A stretch of 56,735 bases of DNA, from contig NZ_UEYQ01000023.1 of the NCBI RefSeq assembly GCF_900492205.1, forward strand, positions 1-56,735. The letters are read 5' to 3'. The DNA comes from Ciceribacter sp. T2.26MG-112.2 (GTDB taxonomy: Bacteria > Pseudomonadota > Alphaproteobacteria > Rhizobiales > Rhizobiaceae). Below the pieces are notes generated by a model, which saw nothing but the letters and a program-made list of their open reading frames with translations, was not told where the DNA came from and made no database searches. Both the position numbers and the translations under genes were made by a program. The first letter of the stretch is position 1, and every line of letters starts with the position of its first letter. Shown piece by piece: positions 17,433 through 25,673 of the stretch.

Positions 17433-17449
17433 TTTATTGAGTATTAACC
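17433..17449. promoter_or_regulatory. Candidate CtrA site upstream of gcrA
   Basis: TTTA-TTGAGTA-TTAACC differs from the CtrA consensus TTAA-N7-TTAA by one base. It lies about 120-137 bases upstream of the gcrA start. In Caulobacter, CtrA represses gcrA, so the site is biologically plausible; binding here is an inference. Confidence 0.45.
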
Positions 17450-17461
17450 TAGTGCCGGGCT

Positions 17462-17498
17462 GACTCCGTGACAAGAGTCGGGCGAATCATCGCGAATC
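17462..17498. promoter_or_regulatory. Cluster of four GANTC (CcrM methylation) sites
   Basis: GACTC (17462), GAGTC (17475), GAATC (17484) and GAATC (17494) fall within 37 bases; a fifth GAATC is at 17350. A given GANTC is expected about once per 256 bases, so four in 37 is a marked cluster. GcrA and CcrM act through such sites, and this one lies between gcrA and argD. Confidence 0.6.
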
Positions 17499-17613
17499 GA
17501 TTTTGAGGTTTTCCCCAACTTGCTACCCTGGCGCGTCGCCGCCGCGGGTTGCGCACGAAACGCTCGACAGGGTTCCCAGCGGGCCGAAAATTCAGGCGCT
17601 GCGCGCTGTTTCG

Positions 17614-17642
17614 TTGACAGGCAAGGCCGAAATGTCGATAGT
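17614..17642 (+). promoter_or_regulatory. Sigma-70-type promoter for argD-argF
   Basis: A perfect -35 box TTGACA (17614-17619) is separated by 17 bases from GATAGT (17637-17642). The predicted transcript would start near 17649, exactly at a GCCGCC-GCAA-GGCGGC hairpin (17649-17664) followed by ATTTTT. The leader before argD would be about 100 bases. Confidence 0.6.
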
Positions 17643-17750
17643 GCCCCCGCCGCCGCAAGGCGGCATTTTTGATTTCTGAAAGGCGCTGTTCGCCGGAAGT
17701 CAAGAAGCGTCCCTAGTCCCGTCAAGCCCTCCCGAAGGAGTGTTTTCACC

Positions 17751-18962
17751 ATGGCCGAAGCCTCGCCTCTCTATCAGACCTATATGCGCGCGCCCTTGCG
17801 GTTCGAGCGAGGCGAGGGGGTGTGGCTTTATAGCGAGGATGGCGATCGCTATCTCGATTTCGCCGCCGGGGTCGCGGTCAATTCGCTCGGCCATGCCCAT
17901 CCGCATCTGATCGAGGCATTGACCACCCAGGCCGGCAAGGTCTGGCACCTGTCCAATCTCTATGATGTCCCGGGCCAGGAGACGCTCGGTCGCCGGTTGA
18001 CCGAGGCGACGTTTGCCGATCGCGTCTTCTTCACCAATTCGGGCGCCGAGGCGCTGGAATGCGCCATCAAGACGGCGCGCCGCTACCAGTTCGTCAAGGG
18101 CCATCCCGAACGCTTTCATATCATCACCTTCGAAGGCGCCTTCCACGGACGCACCATCGCGACGATCGCCGCCGGCGGCCAGGAGAAATACCTGGAAGGC
18201 TTCGGCCCCAAGGCGCCCGGCTTCGACCAGGTCCCGTTCGGCGATCTCGACGCGGTGAAGGCCGCGATCACCGACGAGACGGCCGCGATCCTGATCGAGC
18301 CGGTGCAGGGTGAGGGCGGCCTGCGCACCGCGTCGAACGAATTCCTCCGGGCGCTCCGCCAGATCTGCGACGATAACGGCCTCTTGCTCGTGCTGGATGA
18401 GGTCCAGTGCGGCGTCGGCCGGACCGGCAAGCTGTTCGCCCACGAGTGGGCCGGCATCACGCCCGACATCATGGCGGTTGCCAAGGGTATCGGCGGCGGT
18501 TTCCCGCTCGGCGCCTGCCTCGCCACCGAAGAGGCCGCCTCCGGCATGAAGGCCGGCACCCACGGCTCGACCTATGGCGGCAATCCGCTCGCCATGGCCG
18601 TCGGCAATGGCGTGCTCGACGTCGTTTTGGCGGATGGCTTCCTCGAACACGTCCGCGACGTGGCATTGGTCTTCCGCCAGGGGCTGGCCTCGCTCAAGGA
18701 CCGCTATCCCGACATCATCGAGGAGATCCGCGGCGAGGGCCTGATGCTCGGCATCAAGGCCAAGGTGCCGAACACCGACCTGCTGATGGCGATGCGCGAG
18801 GAGCATGTGTTGGGCGTTCCCGCCGGCGACAACGTCATCCGCCTTCTGCCGCCGCTCATCGTCACCGTCGAAGAGGCGCGGGAAGGATTGAAGCGCATCG
18901 AACAGGCGGCCGAGCATCTGCAGGGCAAGCTCAAAGCGGCGTCATCGAACCAGGGCAGGTAA
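17751..18962 (+). CDS. argD: Acetylornithine aminotransferase
   Basis: ArgD is a PLP enzyme that converts N-acetylglutamate semialdehyde to N-acetylornithine in arginine synthesis, and often also serves in lysine synthesis. The class-III aminotransferase features are [25 protein letters not shown] and the PLP lysine Lys245 in [12 protein letters not shown]. Length is 403 residues, normal. A good GAAGGAG precedes the ATG. It is followed after 8 bases by argF, so the two form an arginine operon. Confidence 0.95.
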   Translation: MAEASPLYQTYMRAPLRFERGEGVWLYSEDGDRYLDFAAGVAVNSLGHAHPHLIEALTTQAGKVWHLSNLYDVPGQETLGRRLTEATFADRVFFTNSGAEALECAIKTARRYQFVKGHPERFHIITFEGAFHGRTIATIAAGGQEKYLEGFGPKAPGFDQVPFGDLDAVKAAITDETAAILIEPVQGEGGLRTASNEFLRALRQICDDNGLLLVLDEVQCGVGRTGKLFAHEWAGITPDIMAVAKGIGGGFPLGACLATEEAASGMKAGTHGSTYGGNPLAMAVGNGVLDVVLADGFLEHVRDVALVFRQGLASLKDRYPDIIEEIRGEGLMLGIKAKVPNTDLLMAMREEHVLGVPAGDNVIRLLPPLIVTVEEAREGLKRIEQAAEHLQGKLKAASSNQGR

Positions 18963-18970
18963 GCAAAGAC

Positions 18971-19888
18971 ATGGCATCTCCGAAGCATTTTCTCGACCTC
19001 TCCGCCATGACGGCACCCGACCTCCGGCTGATCCTGGAGGACGCCAAGACGCGCAAGCAGTCGACCAAGGCCGGCACCGCCGAAAAGCCGCTTTCCGGCA
19101 AGATGCTGGCGATGATCTTCGAAAAGCCGTCGACCCGCACCCGCGTCTCCTTCGACGTCGGTATGCGCCAGCTCGGCGGCGAGACGCTGTTCCTGTCCGG
19201 CACCGAAATGCAGCTCGGCCGCGCCGAGACCATCGGCGACACTGCCAAGGTTCTGTCGCGCTATGTCGACGCGATCATGATCCGCACCACCGACCATTCG
19301 CGGCTGCTGGAAATGGCCGAGCACGCCACCGTGCCGGTGATCAATGCGCTCACCGACAGCACCCATCCCTGCCAGATCATGGCCGACGTGATGACCTTCG
19401 AGGAGCATCGCGGCCCGATCAAGGGCAAGACCATCGCCTGGACCGGCGACGGCAACAATGTCCTGCATTCGCTGGTCGAGGGTGCGGCCCGTTTCGGCTA
19501 CCGGATGAACATGGCCGTGCCGCTCGGTTCCGAGCCGGACGACAAGATCCTGAACTGGGCGCGCAACAATGGCGGCGAGATCATGCTGTGCCATGAGGCG
19601 GAGCGCGCGGTTGCCGGCGCCGACGCGGTGGTCACCGATACCTGGATCTCGATGAACCAGGAGCACAAGGCGCGCGGCCACAATGTCTTCCAGCCGTTCC
19701 AGGTCAATGCCGCGCTGATGAAGCAGGCGGGTCCGGACGCGCTGTTCATGCATTGCCTACCGGCCCACCGCGGCGAGGAGGTGACCGACGAGGTGATCGA
19801 CGGCCCGCAGTCGGTGGTGTTCGACGAGGCGGAGAACCGCCTGCATGCGCAGAAGTCGATCCTGGCCTGGTGCCTCGGCGCCATCTGA
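18971..19888 (+). CDS. argF: Ornithine carbamoyltransferase, anabolic
   Basis: ArgF joins ornithine and carbamoyl phosphate to give citrulline. The carbamoyl-phosphate motif STRTR sits in [15 protein letters not shown] (about residues 51-65), and the ornithine-site HCLPAH is near residue 260. The 305-residue length is normal. The frame is open far upstream into argD, but the ATG at 18971, right after the argD stop, begins the family sequence ([11 protein letters not shown]). Confidence 0.95.
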   Translation: MASPKHFLDLSAMTAPDLRLILEDAKTRKQSTKAGTAEKPLSGKMLAMIFEKPSTRTRVSFDVGMRQLGGETLFLSGTEMQLGRAETIGDTAKVLSRYVDAIMIRTTDHSRLLEMAEHATVPVINALTDSTHPCQIMADVMTFEEHRGPIKGKTIAWTGDGNNVLHSLVEGAARFGYRMNMAVPLGSEPDDKILNWARNNGGEIMLCHEAERAVAGADAVVTDTWISMNQEHKARGHNVFQPFQVNAALMKQAGPDALFMHCLPAHRGEEVTDEVIDGPQSVVFDEAENRLHAQKSILAWCLGAI

Positions 19889-20032
19889 TCGCGGCTGCGG
19901 AAGGTTGCAGATCACGCGGCGGAACAAGTGGTTTCGCCGCGCTTGATCTTTTTCCGCCCGGTTCCCATTTGAGCCGTTGAGAAAGAGGCTGAGCGCCTCT
20001 TAATGTTCGAGCGCCAAGGCGCCAGGAGTACA

Positions 20033-21025
20033 ATGATGATGAACAGGCCTGCCGAGCTTGGCGAATTCGGTTTCGCCGGTGATGACCGGGTCGTGCCCTT
20101 CCAGGTGGAAGGCCTCGACGTGCGCGGTCGCGCCGTGCAGATCGGTCCCTTGCTGAATGCCATTCTTGCCCGCCACGACTATCCCGAGCCGGTCGCGCGG
20201 CTTTTGGCCGAGGCGATCGTGCTCACCGTGCTGATCGGCACCTCGCTCAAGTTCGAGGGCAAGTTCACCGTCCAGACCAAGAGCGACGGTCCGGTCGATC
20301 TGCTGGTCGCCGACTTCGCCTCGCCGGAAAATGTCCGCGCCTATGCCCGCTTCGACGAGGAGCGTCTGGCCGAGGCGGTCGCCGCCGGTCGAACCTCGCC
20401 CGAGCAGTTGCTGGGCGCGGGCGTACTGGCGCTGACCATCGACCAGGGCAATTTCATGCAGCCCTATCAGGGCATCGTACCGCTCGACGGCGCCTCGCTC
20501 GAGGACATTGCCGGCGTCTATTTCCGCCAGTCGGAGCAGATCCCGACGCGGGTTCGCCTTGGTGCCGCCGAGTTCTTCGATCGCGACGAGGAGGGCCGTC
20601 CGCGCCGCACCTGGCGAGCCGGTGGCCTGATCGCCCAGTTCCTGCCGGAGGCGCCCGATCGCATGCGTCACGCCGACCTGCATGGCGGCGACGGCGACAA
20701 TGGCGACCGGCCGCATTCGGAGGACGATGCCTGGGCGGAAGCGCGCGCGCTCGTCGACACGATCGATGCCGACGAACTGACCGATCCGCAGATCGGCGCG
20801 GAACGCCTGCTCTACCGGCTGTTCCACGAGCGCGGTGTTCGGGTCTATGACCCGCATGCCGTCTATGATCGCTGCAGCTGTTCGCGCGACAAGATCAAGG
20901 GCGTGCTGTCGAGCTTCTCGCAGGAGGAGATCGATGCCAGCCAGACGGACGGCGCGATCACGGTCACCTGCGAGTTCTGCTCGACCACCTATCGCTATGA
21001 AGCGGCGGAAGTCTTGAACGCCTGA
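20033..21025 (+). CDS. hslO: Redox-regulated chaperone Hsp33
   Basis: Hsp33 is a holdase activated by oxidative unfolding. The zinc-binding cysteines are near the C-terminus as DRCSCSRDK and CEFCS, the usual CxC...CxxC arrangement. The start at 20033 follows AGGAG by four bases and begins a run of three methionines; an in-frame ATG at 20003 lacks that spacing. From 20033 the product is 330 residues, slightly longer than E. coli Hsp33 (about 290), partly because of a charged His/Asp/Gly segment at about residues 209-228. Confidence 0.93.
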   Translation: MMMNRPAELGEFGFAGDDRVVPFQVEGLDVRGRAVQIGPLLNAILARHDYPEPVARLLAEAIVLTVLIGTSLKFEGKFTVQTKSDGPVDLLVADFASPENVRAYARFDEERLAEAVAAGRTSPEQLLGAGVLALTIDQGNFMQPYQGIVPLDGASLEDIAGVYFRQSEQIPTRVRLGAAEFFDRDEEGRPRRTWRAGGLIAQFLPEAPDRMRHADLHGGDGDNGDRPHSEDDAWAEARALVDTIDADELTDPQIGAERLLYRLFHERGVRVYDPHAVYDRCSCSRDKIKGVLSSFSQEEIDASQTDGAITVTCEFCSTTYRYEAAEVLNA

Positions 21026-21050
21026 GCAGCGCCGAACTGGATGATGTGAG

Positions 21051-21077
21051 CGGCAGGGTCTTTGACCCTGCCGTTTT
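21051..21077. terminator. Terminator between hslO and apaG
   Basis: A 10-bp perfect stem, CGGCAGGGTC/GACCCTGCCG, encloses a TTT loop and is followed by TTTT on the plus strand. It lies between the convergent ends of hslO and apaG and overlaps the apaG stop, so it may serve both. Confidence 0.75.
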
Positions 21078-21469
21078 CAGTTCAGCACCCGGACCATGCC
21101 CGGCGCATCCAGCGAAAAGGCCGGAATGGCGACCTCGAACACTTCGCCGTCGTCGGCTTCCATCTGGTAGTGACCGAACATCATGCCCGACGGCGTATCG
21201 AGCGGGCAGCCCGAGGAATATTCATAGGTGTCACCCGGTCTCAGCCGCGGCTGCTCCCCGATGACGCCGGGGCCATGCACTTCGTCCACCTGGCCGTTCT
21301 GGTCGGTGATGTGCCAATAGCGCTGCATCAGCCGCACCGGCCTTGTCGAGTGGTTGGCGATCACGATGCGGTAGCCCCAGACATAGCGGCTGTCCTCCGG
21401 ATCGGATTGCTCCTCCAGATAATAGGGTTCGACACTGACCTCGATGTCGCGTGTCACGGCGCGGTACAT
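21077..21469 (-). CDS. apaG: ApaG-domain protein
   Basis: The 130-residue product is a single ApaG immunoglobulin-like beta-sandwich (PF04379). Family sequence is seen in [34 protein letters not shown] and [13 protein letters not shown]. ApaG proteins are linked to divalent-cation tolerance in Salmonella (CorD) and bind nucleotides in some species; the physiological role in rhizobia is not settled. The ribosome-binding site is AAGGT. Convergent with hslO. Confidence 0.93.
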   Translation of the reverse strand: MYRAVTRDIEVSVEPYYLEEQSDPEDSRYVWGYRIVIANHSTRPVRLMQRYWHITDQNGQVDEVHGPGVIGEQPRLRPGDTYEYSSGCPLDTPSGMMFGHYQMEADDGEVFEVAIPAFSLDAPGMVRVLN

Positions 21470-21612
21470 GCACGGGACCTTTTTAAAGCTTCGCTAAGCA
21501 TAGCCTACAGCATGGCGCGATGAAGGAAAAATACAAGCGCACCAGCCGGCCAATGCGGTCGGCGCGGCCCAGATTTCACTGTTAATGCTAATGGTTGGGG
21601 TTAAGGACCTCG

Positions 21613-21648
21613 GTCCGGGCACGCAAGCGGCGTACCCGGACTTTTCTT
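21613..21648 (+). terminator. Plus-strand terminator without an assigned gene
   Basis: GTCCGGG-C-ACG pairs with CGT-A-CCCGGAC (10 pairs and one mismatch, loop CAAGCGG) and is followed by TTTTCTT. The flanking genes apaG and metZ are both on the minus strand, so a plus-strand terminator here has no protein-coding transcript to end. Confidence 0.5.
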
Positions 21649-21670
21649 GGGACGGCCGGCCTCCCGCGGC

Positions 21671-22855
21671 TCAGGCGCCGACGCTCGCCATGGCGCGGGC
21701 AAAATCCTCGAGCAGGTCCTGCGTATCCTCGATGCCGCAGGATAGACGCACCGTGCCGCCGGACATGCCGAGTTCGGCGCGCGCCTCGTCGGTCAGGTTC
21801 TTGTGCGTCGTGGTGGCCGGATGGGTGATCAGGCTCTTGGCATCGCCGAGATTATTGGAAATCTTGACGATCTCCAGCGCGTTCTGCAGCTTGAACGCCG
21901 CATCCTTGCCGCCCTTCAGCTCGAAGGCGACCAGCGTCGAGCCGCCGGTCATCTGCTTGGCGACGATGTCGGCCTGCGGATGGTCGGCGCGTCCGGGATA
22001 GATCACCTTGGCGACCTGCGGCTGTTCGGCCAGGAAGTCGGCGATCGCCGCGGCATTGGCCGTCTGCTGCTTGACGCGCAGCGGCAGCGTCTCGACACCC
22101 TTCAGCAGCGTCCAGGCGTTGAACGGCGACATGGCGGGGCCGGTATGGCGGAAATAGTCCTGCAGGTTCTCGGTGATCCAGTCCTTCGACGAGAGCACGA
22201 CGCCGCCGAGGCAGCGACCCTGTCCGTCGATATGCTTGGTCGCCGAATAGACGACGACATGGGCGCCGAGTTCGAGCGGCTTCTGGAAGAGGGGAGTGGC
22301 GAAGACATTGTCGACGATCAGCGTGGCGCCGACCTGGTCGGCCAGTTTGGCGACGCCGGCGATATCGACCACTTCGAGCGTCGGATTGGTCGGGCTTTCG
22401 AGGAACATCACCCTGGTGTTCGGCCGGATCGCCGCTTCCCAGTTCGCGAGGTCCCGGCCGTCGACCAGCGTGCATTCCACGCCGTAGCGCGGCGCCAGCG
22501 TTTCCACGACATAGCGGCAGGAGCCGAACAGGGCGCGGGCGGCGACGATGTGGTCGCCGGCCCTCACCTGGCAGAGAACGGCGGCGGCGACGGCGGCCAT
22601 GCCCGAGGCCATGGCGCGGGCGTCTTCGGCGCCTTCGAGCAGGCACATGCGCTTTTCGAACATGTCATTGGTCGGGCTGCCGTAGCGAGCGTAGATATAG
22701 CCGTCCGTCTCGCCCTTGAAGCGCGCTTCCGCCGCTTCCGAGCTTTCATAGACGAAGCCCTGGGTCAGGAAGATCGCCTCGGAGGTCTCGCCATAGGGCG
22801 AGCGAAGAGTTCCGCCATGGACCAGTTGGGTTGCCGGACGCCAGTTCTTGCTCAT
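21671..22855 (-). CDS. metZ: O-succinylhomoserine sulfhydrylase
   Basis: MetZ makes homocysteine directly from O-succinylhomoserine and sulfide in methionine synthesis. The 394-residue protein has the Cys/Met-metabolism PLP fold: YARYGSPTND, SGMAA, SPTNPTLEVVDI and the PLP lysine Lys207 in YSATKHIDGQGR. Members of this fold include cystathionine synthases and lyases; overall similarity and the riboswitch context favour MetZ. A SAM-II riboswitch with an intrinsic terminator lies in the leader, so high S-adenosylmethionine should shut it off. Confidence 0.92.
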   Translation of the reverse strand: MSKNWRPATQLVHGGTLRSPYGETSEAIFLTQGFVYESSEAAEARFKGETDGYIYARYGSPTNDMFEKRMCLLEGAEDARAMASGMAAVAAAVLCQVRAGDHIVAARALFGSCRYVVETLAPRYGVECTLVDGRDLANWEAAIRPNTRVMFLESPTNPTLEVVDIAGVAKLADQVGATLIVDNVFATPLFQKPLELGAHVVVYSATKHIDGQGRCLGGVVLSSKDWITENLQDYFRHTGPAMSPFNAWTLLKGVETLPLRVKQQTANAAAIADFLAEQPQVAKVIYPGRADHPQADIVAKQMTGGSTLVAFELKGGKDAAFKLQNALEIVKISNNLGDAKSLITHPATTTHKNLTDEARAELGMSGGTVRLSCGIEDTQDLLEDFARAMASVGA

Positions 22856-22876
22856 GCCTTTCAGCCTTTCGAATAC

Positions 22877-22906
22877 AAAAAACCGGTCGCGAAATCGGAC
22901 CGGTTT
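22877..22906 (-). terminator. Riboswitch-controlled terminator of metZ
   Basis: On the minus strand AAACCGGTC and GACCGGTTT form a 9-bp stem ending in a T-run, 22 bases before the metZ start. Just upstream, GACCGGGT in the linker from the aptamer can pair with the left arm of the stem and would act as antiterminator. Confidence 0.7.
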
Positions 22907-22914
22907 CTAGCACC

Positions 22915-22976
22915 CGGTCACTTTAGCCATTTGTTTAACGTGGCTGCAAGCCGACCGGCCAAATCACCACGGGATA
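22915..22976 (-). promoter_or_regulatory. SAM-II riboswitch upstream of metZ
   Basis: Read on the minus strand, the conserved SAM-II (metA-motif) blocks appear in order: CGTGGTGATTTGG, CGGCTTGCAGCCACG, TTAAACAAAT and GGCTAAAG. The 3' GCTAAAG closes the H-type pseudoknot. The P1 pairing CGTGG/CCACG is intact. SAM-II is confined mostly to alphaproteobacteria and controls metA, metZ and related genes. Here it is followed by an intrinsic terminator, so control is probably transcriptional. Confidence 0.92.
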
Positions 22977-23052
22977 AGCCTGCCATACGCCCATCGCGGG
23001 CTTGCGTCAATTCCTCGACTTTGGTTTTGTCTGGCCCAAACAGGAAGACGAA

Positions 23053-24153
23053 ATGATGACCAGGACCACGGGCATTCTCTCGGACAGCGCCATCGGCACG
23101 CTCTTCGGCGAAGGCCGGCTGATGAGCGAGATGATGCTCGATCATGACCAGATCCAGCCCGCCAGCCTCGACCTTCGCTTGGGCGCAAAGGCCCTGCGCG
23201 TGCGTGCGAGCTTCATGCCGGGGCGCGCCCACACGGTCGCCGACAAGCTCGAACGGCTGACCCTGCACGAGATCGATCTGGAAAACGGCGCCGTTCTGGA
23301 GACCGGCTGCGTCTATATCGTGCCCCTGATGGAGAGCCTCGACCTGCCGGCCGCGATGTCGGCATCGGCCAATCCGAAGAGCTCGACCGGCCGCCTCGAC
23401 ATCTTCACCCGCGTCATGGTCGACTACGCCCAGGAATTCGACAAGATCCCGGCCGGCTACAAGGGGCCGCTCTATCTGGAGATTTCCCCGCGCACCTTCC
23501 CGGTCATCGTTCGGCGCGGCTCGCGCCTGTCGCAGATCCGCTTCCGCGTCGGCCAGGCGCTGCTCGGCGAGCGCGAACTGCTCGACCTGCATGCGGCGGA
23601 AACGCTGGTCGCCAGCGAAGCGCCCAACGTCTCGGGCGGCGGCATCGCTCTGTCGATCGACCTGAAGGGCACCGGCGATGACGGCCTGATCGGCTATCGC
23701 GGCAAGCACCATACCGGCGTGATCGACGTCGACAAGAAGGCGGCCCACGACGTACTCGACTTCTGGGAACCGCTCTACAGCCGCGGCGCCGACGAACTCA
23801 TCCTTGATCCGGACGAGTTCTACATTCTCGTCTCCAACGAGGCGGTGCATGTGCCGCCGCTCTATGCGGCAGAAATGACGCCCTACGATCCATTGGTCGG
23901 CGAGTTCCGCGTGCATTATGCCGGCTTCTTCGATCCCGGTTTCGGCCATGCCGCCGCCGGCGGTTCGGGAAGCCGCGCCGTGCTCGAAGTGCGCAGTCAC
24001 GAAGTTCCCTTCATCCTCGAGCATGGCCAGGTGATCGGCCGCCTCGTCTACGAGCACATGCAGGAACGCCCGGAAGGCCTCTACGGCTCCGGCCTCGGCT
24101 CCAACTACCAGGCGCAAGGGTTGAAGCTGTCCAAGCATTTCCGTCTCGGCTGA
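23053..24153 (+). CDS. dcd: dCTP deaminase, two-domain alphaproteobacterial form
   Basis: The protein (366 residues) is annotated in alphaproteobacteria as 2'-deoxycytidine 5'-triphosphate deaminase, which turns dCTP into dUTP for thymidylate supply. It is about twice the length of E. coli Dcd and appears to hold two dUTPase-like halves. The first half carries QPASLDLRLG and SANPKSSTGRLDI with TRVM, close to the Dcd active-site signature; the second repeats the fold (ILDPDEFYILVSNE..., then EVPFILEHGQ). The start is ATG 23053 behind AGGAAG. It is divergent from the metZ riboswitch region. Confidence 0.85.
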   Translation: MMTRTTGILSDSAIGTLFGEGRLMSEMMLDHDQIQPASLDLRLGAKALRVRASFMPGRAHTVADKLERLTLHEIDLENGAVLETGCVYIVPLMESLDLPAAMSASANPKSSTGRLDIFTRVMVDYAQEFDKIPAGYKGPLYLEISPRTFPVIVRRGSRLSQIRFRVGQALLGERELLDLHAAETLVASEAPNVSGGGIALSIDLKGTGDDGLIGYRGKHHTGVIDVDKKAAHDVLDFWEPLYSRGADELILDPDEFYILVSNEAVHVPPLYAAEMTPYDPLVGEFRVHYAGFFDPGFGHAAAGGSGSRAVLEVRSHEVPFILEHGQVIGRLVYEHMQERPEGLYGSGLGSNYQAQGLKLSKHFRLG

Positions 24154-24219
24154 ACCGCGGTTGATCGACGGCTTTCGCTCTTGACAGGCCGCCGCATCTG
24201 TTGGAACTGTGCGGGCCGC

Positions 24220-24293
24220 GCGGGTGTAGCTCAATGGTAGAGCAGCAGCTTCCCAAGCTGAATACGAGGGTTCGATTCCCTTCACCCGCTCCA
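24220..24293 (+). tRNA. tRNA-Gly (anticodon CCC)
   Basis: A 74-base cloverleaf with encoded CCA. The acceptor stem is GCGGGTG/CACCCGC. The D arm is GCTCAATGGTAGAGC and the T arm GAGGGTTCGATTCCCTT. The anticodon loop TTCCCAA gives anticodon CCC, reading GGG (Gly). The outermost anticodon-stem pair is G-A. Confidence 0.96.
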
Positions 24294-24346
24294 GCTACCC
24301 TTCCAGTGACCTGGGTCCGTTGTGCCGCCGCGAGCAAACCACGGTT

Positions 24347-25612
24347 TTACCGTGCGTTTTCTGGCGTCTGTTTGTCGTTTGCGCTTTTAGCCGCCCCGTT
24401 TGCGTTGCGCCGACGCCTGGCTTCCAAAAACGCAAGTCCCGCAAGCGTCATGAGGGTGAAGCCGGCGCCTGCGAGGAATGTGCCTCTCGGGCCGGTCGCA
24501 TCCCACAGCAGGCCGGCGATGACGCTTGCGGCCAGAAGCACCACGCCGGTGATGAGGTTGAACACGCCAAACGCCGTGCCGCGGAGTTCGGCCGGTGCAG
24601 TATCGGCAACGAGCGTCGAAAGCAGCCCCTGCGTGAAGCCCATATGCAGGCCCCAGAGCGTGGCGCCGAGCACGAGACCGGTCAGGCTTGAGGAAAAGGC
24701 GAGCACGAGATCGGCGGCGAGCAGCAGGGCAAGGCCGAAGACGAGCAGTTTCGTCCGGCTCATCCGGTCCGAAAGCGCGCCGACCGGATAGGCGGAGAGG
24801 AAATAGGCGACATTCATCACCACCATCACCACCGGAACGAGCGCGAGCGACAGGCCGATATCCTGCCCCTTGAGCACGAGGAAGGCCTCGCTGAACCGGG
24901 CGAGCGTGAAGGCGGACGCGACCGCGACCACCCACCAGTAATCGGCGCTGAGCCGCCCAAGTTCGTGGCGGCTGAGGGGCATGCGCACCTTGCGCAGGGG
25001 CGCCTCCCGCTTGGGCTCCTTCACTGCGACGATGATCAGCCCGGCCGAGATGAAGGCCGGAATGACGGCGATCCAGAAGACGAGGCTGAAATCATTGCTG
25101 AAGGCCCACATGAAGGCGATGGCAAGCAGGGGACCGAGCAGCGCGCCCAGCGTGTCGAGCGACTGCCGGAGCCCGAAGCTCGCGCCGCGCAGGTCCGGCG
25201 GGGATATGTCGGCAACCAGCGCGTCGCGCGGTGCGCCGCGGATGCCCTTGCCGATGCGGTCGATGAAGCGGGCGGCGATCAGCCAGGTGATGCTCGTTGC
25301 GAGCGGGAAGATCGGCTTGGTGAGGGCGGCAAGCCCGTAGCCGAGGGCCGCCAGCAACTTGCGCTTTCCCAGCCAGTCGCTGAGCGCGCCGGAAAACACC
25401 TTGGTAATCGCCGCGGTCGCCTCGGCGATGCCCTCGATGATGCCCACCGTCAGCGTCGAGGTGCCGAGCACCGTCACCAGGTAGAGCGGCAGCACGGCGT
25501 GGATCATCTCCGAGGAAATGTCCATGAACAGCGAGACGAAGCCGATCGCCCAGATCGCCCCCGGCAGCCTTCGCCATTGGGCCATTTCGCCCTTTGCGTC
25601 CGTCCCCGCCAC
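24347..25612 (-). CDS. MFS transporter
   Basis: This 421-residue hydrophobic protein has about 12 membrane segments and the major facilitator loop motifs GALSDWLGKR (between spans 2 and 3) and, in the second half, GALSDRMSRTK. Conserved FMDISSEMIHAVLPLYL near the N-terminus is typical of a subfamily of uncharacterised bacterial MFS permeases. The substrate cannot be inferred. A second in-frame ATG at 25585 is also possible. It lies 61 bases downstream of the glycosyltransferase gene on the same strand and may share its transcript. Confidence 0.88.
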   Translation of the reverse strand: MAGTDAKGEMAQWRRLPGAIWAIGFVSLFMDISSEMIHAVLPLYLVTVLGTSTLTVGIIEGIAEATAAITKVFSGALSDWLGKRKLLAALGYGLAALTKPIFPLATSITWLIAARFIDRIGKGIRGAPRDALVADISPPDLRGASFGLRQSLDTLGALLGPLLAIAFMWAFSNDFSLVFWIAVIPAFISAGLIIVAVKEPKREAPLRKVRMPLSRHELGRLSADYWWVVAVASAFTLARFSEAFLVLKGQDIGLSLALVPVVMVVMNVAYFLSAYPVGALSDRMSRTKLLVFGLALLLAADLVLAFSSSLTGLVLGATLWGLHMGFTQGLLSTLVADTAPAELRGTAFGVFNLITGVVLLAASVIAGLLWDATGPRGTFLAGAGFTLMTLAGLAFLEARRRRNANGAAKSANDKQTPENAR

Positions 25613-25673
25613 TTAGCCCTCTCCTGGATGGCCGGTTGCACTGCAAAAGCAGTGCCCTCTCGTCGGATCGGGG

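Larger units (their letters stand above)
17313..17750. other. Divergent intergenic region gcrA / argD
   Basis: This 438-base stretch has no convincing gene. It contains GANTC sites at 17350, 17462, 17475, 17484 and 17494, a CtrA-like TTTA-N7-TTAACC at 17433, a sigma-70-like promoter at 17614-17642 pointing to argD, and a GC hairpin at 17649-17664. An open frame of 102 codons on the minus strand (17444-17752) shows no family resemblance and I do not call it. Confidence 0.7.

Noticed and set aside
17649..17670. Hairpin before argD as a terminator of an upstream small RNA
   Set aside because: It coincides with the predicted +1 of the argD promoter, and no separate upstream promoter is evident, so a leader hairpin is the simpler reading.
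17444..17752. A 102-codon minus-strand frame upstream of gcrA
   Set aside because: No start context or family features, and it overlaps the argD promoter and regulatory sites.
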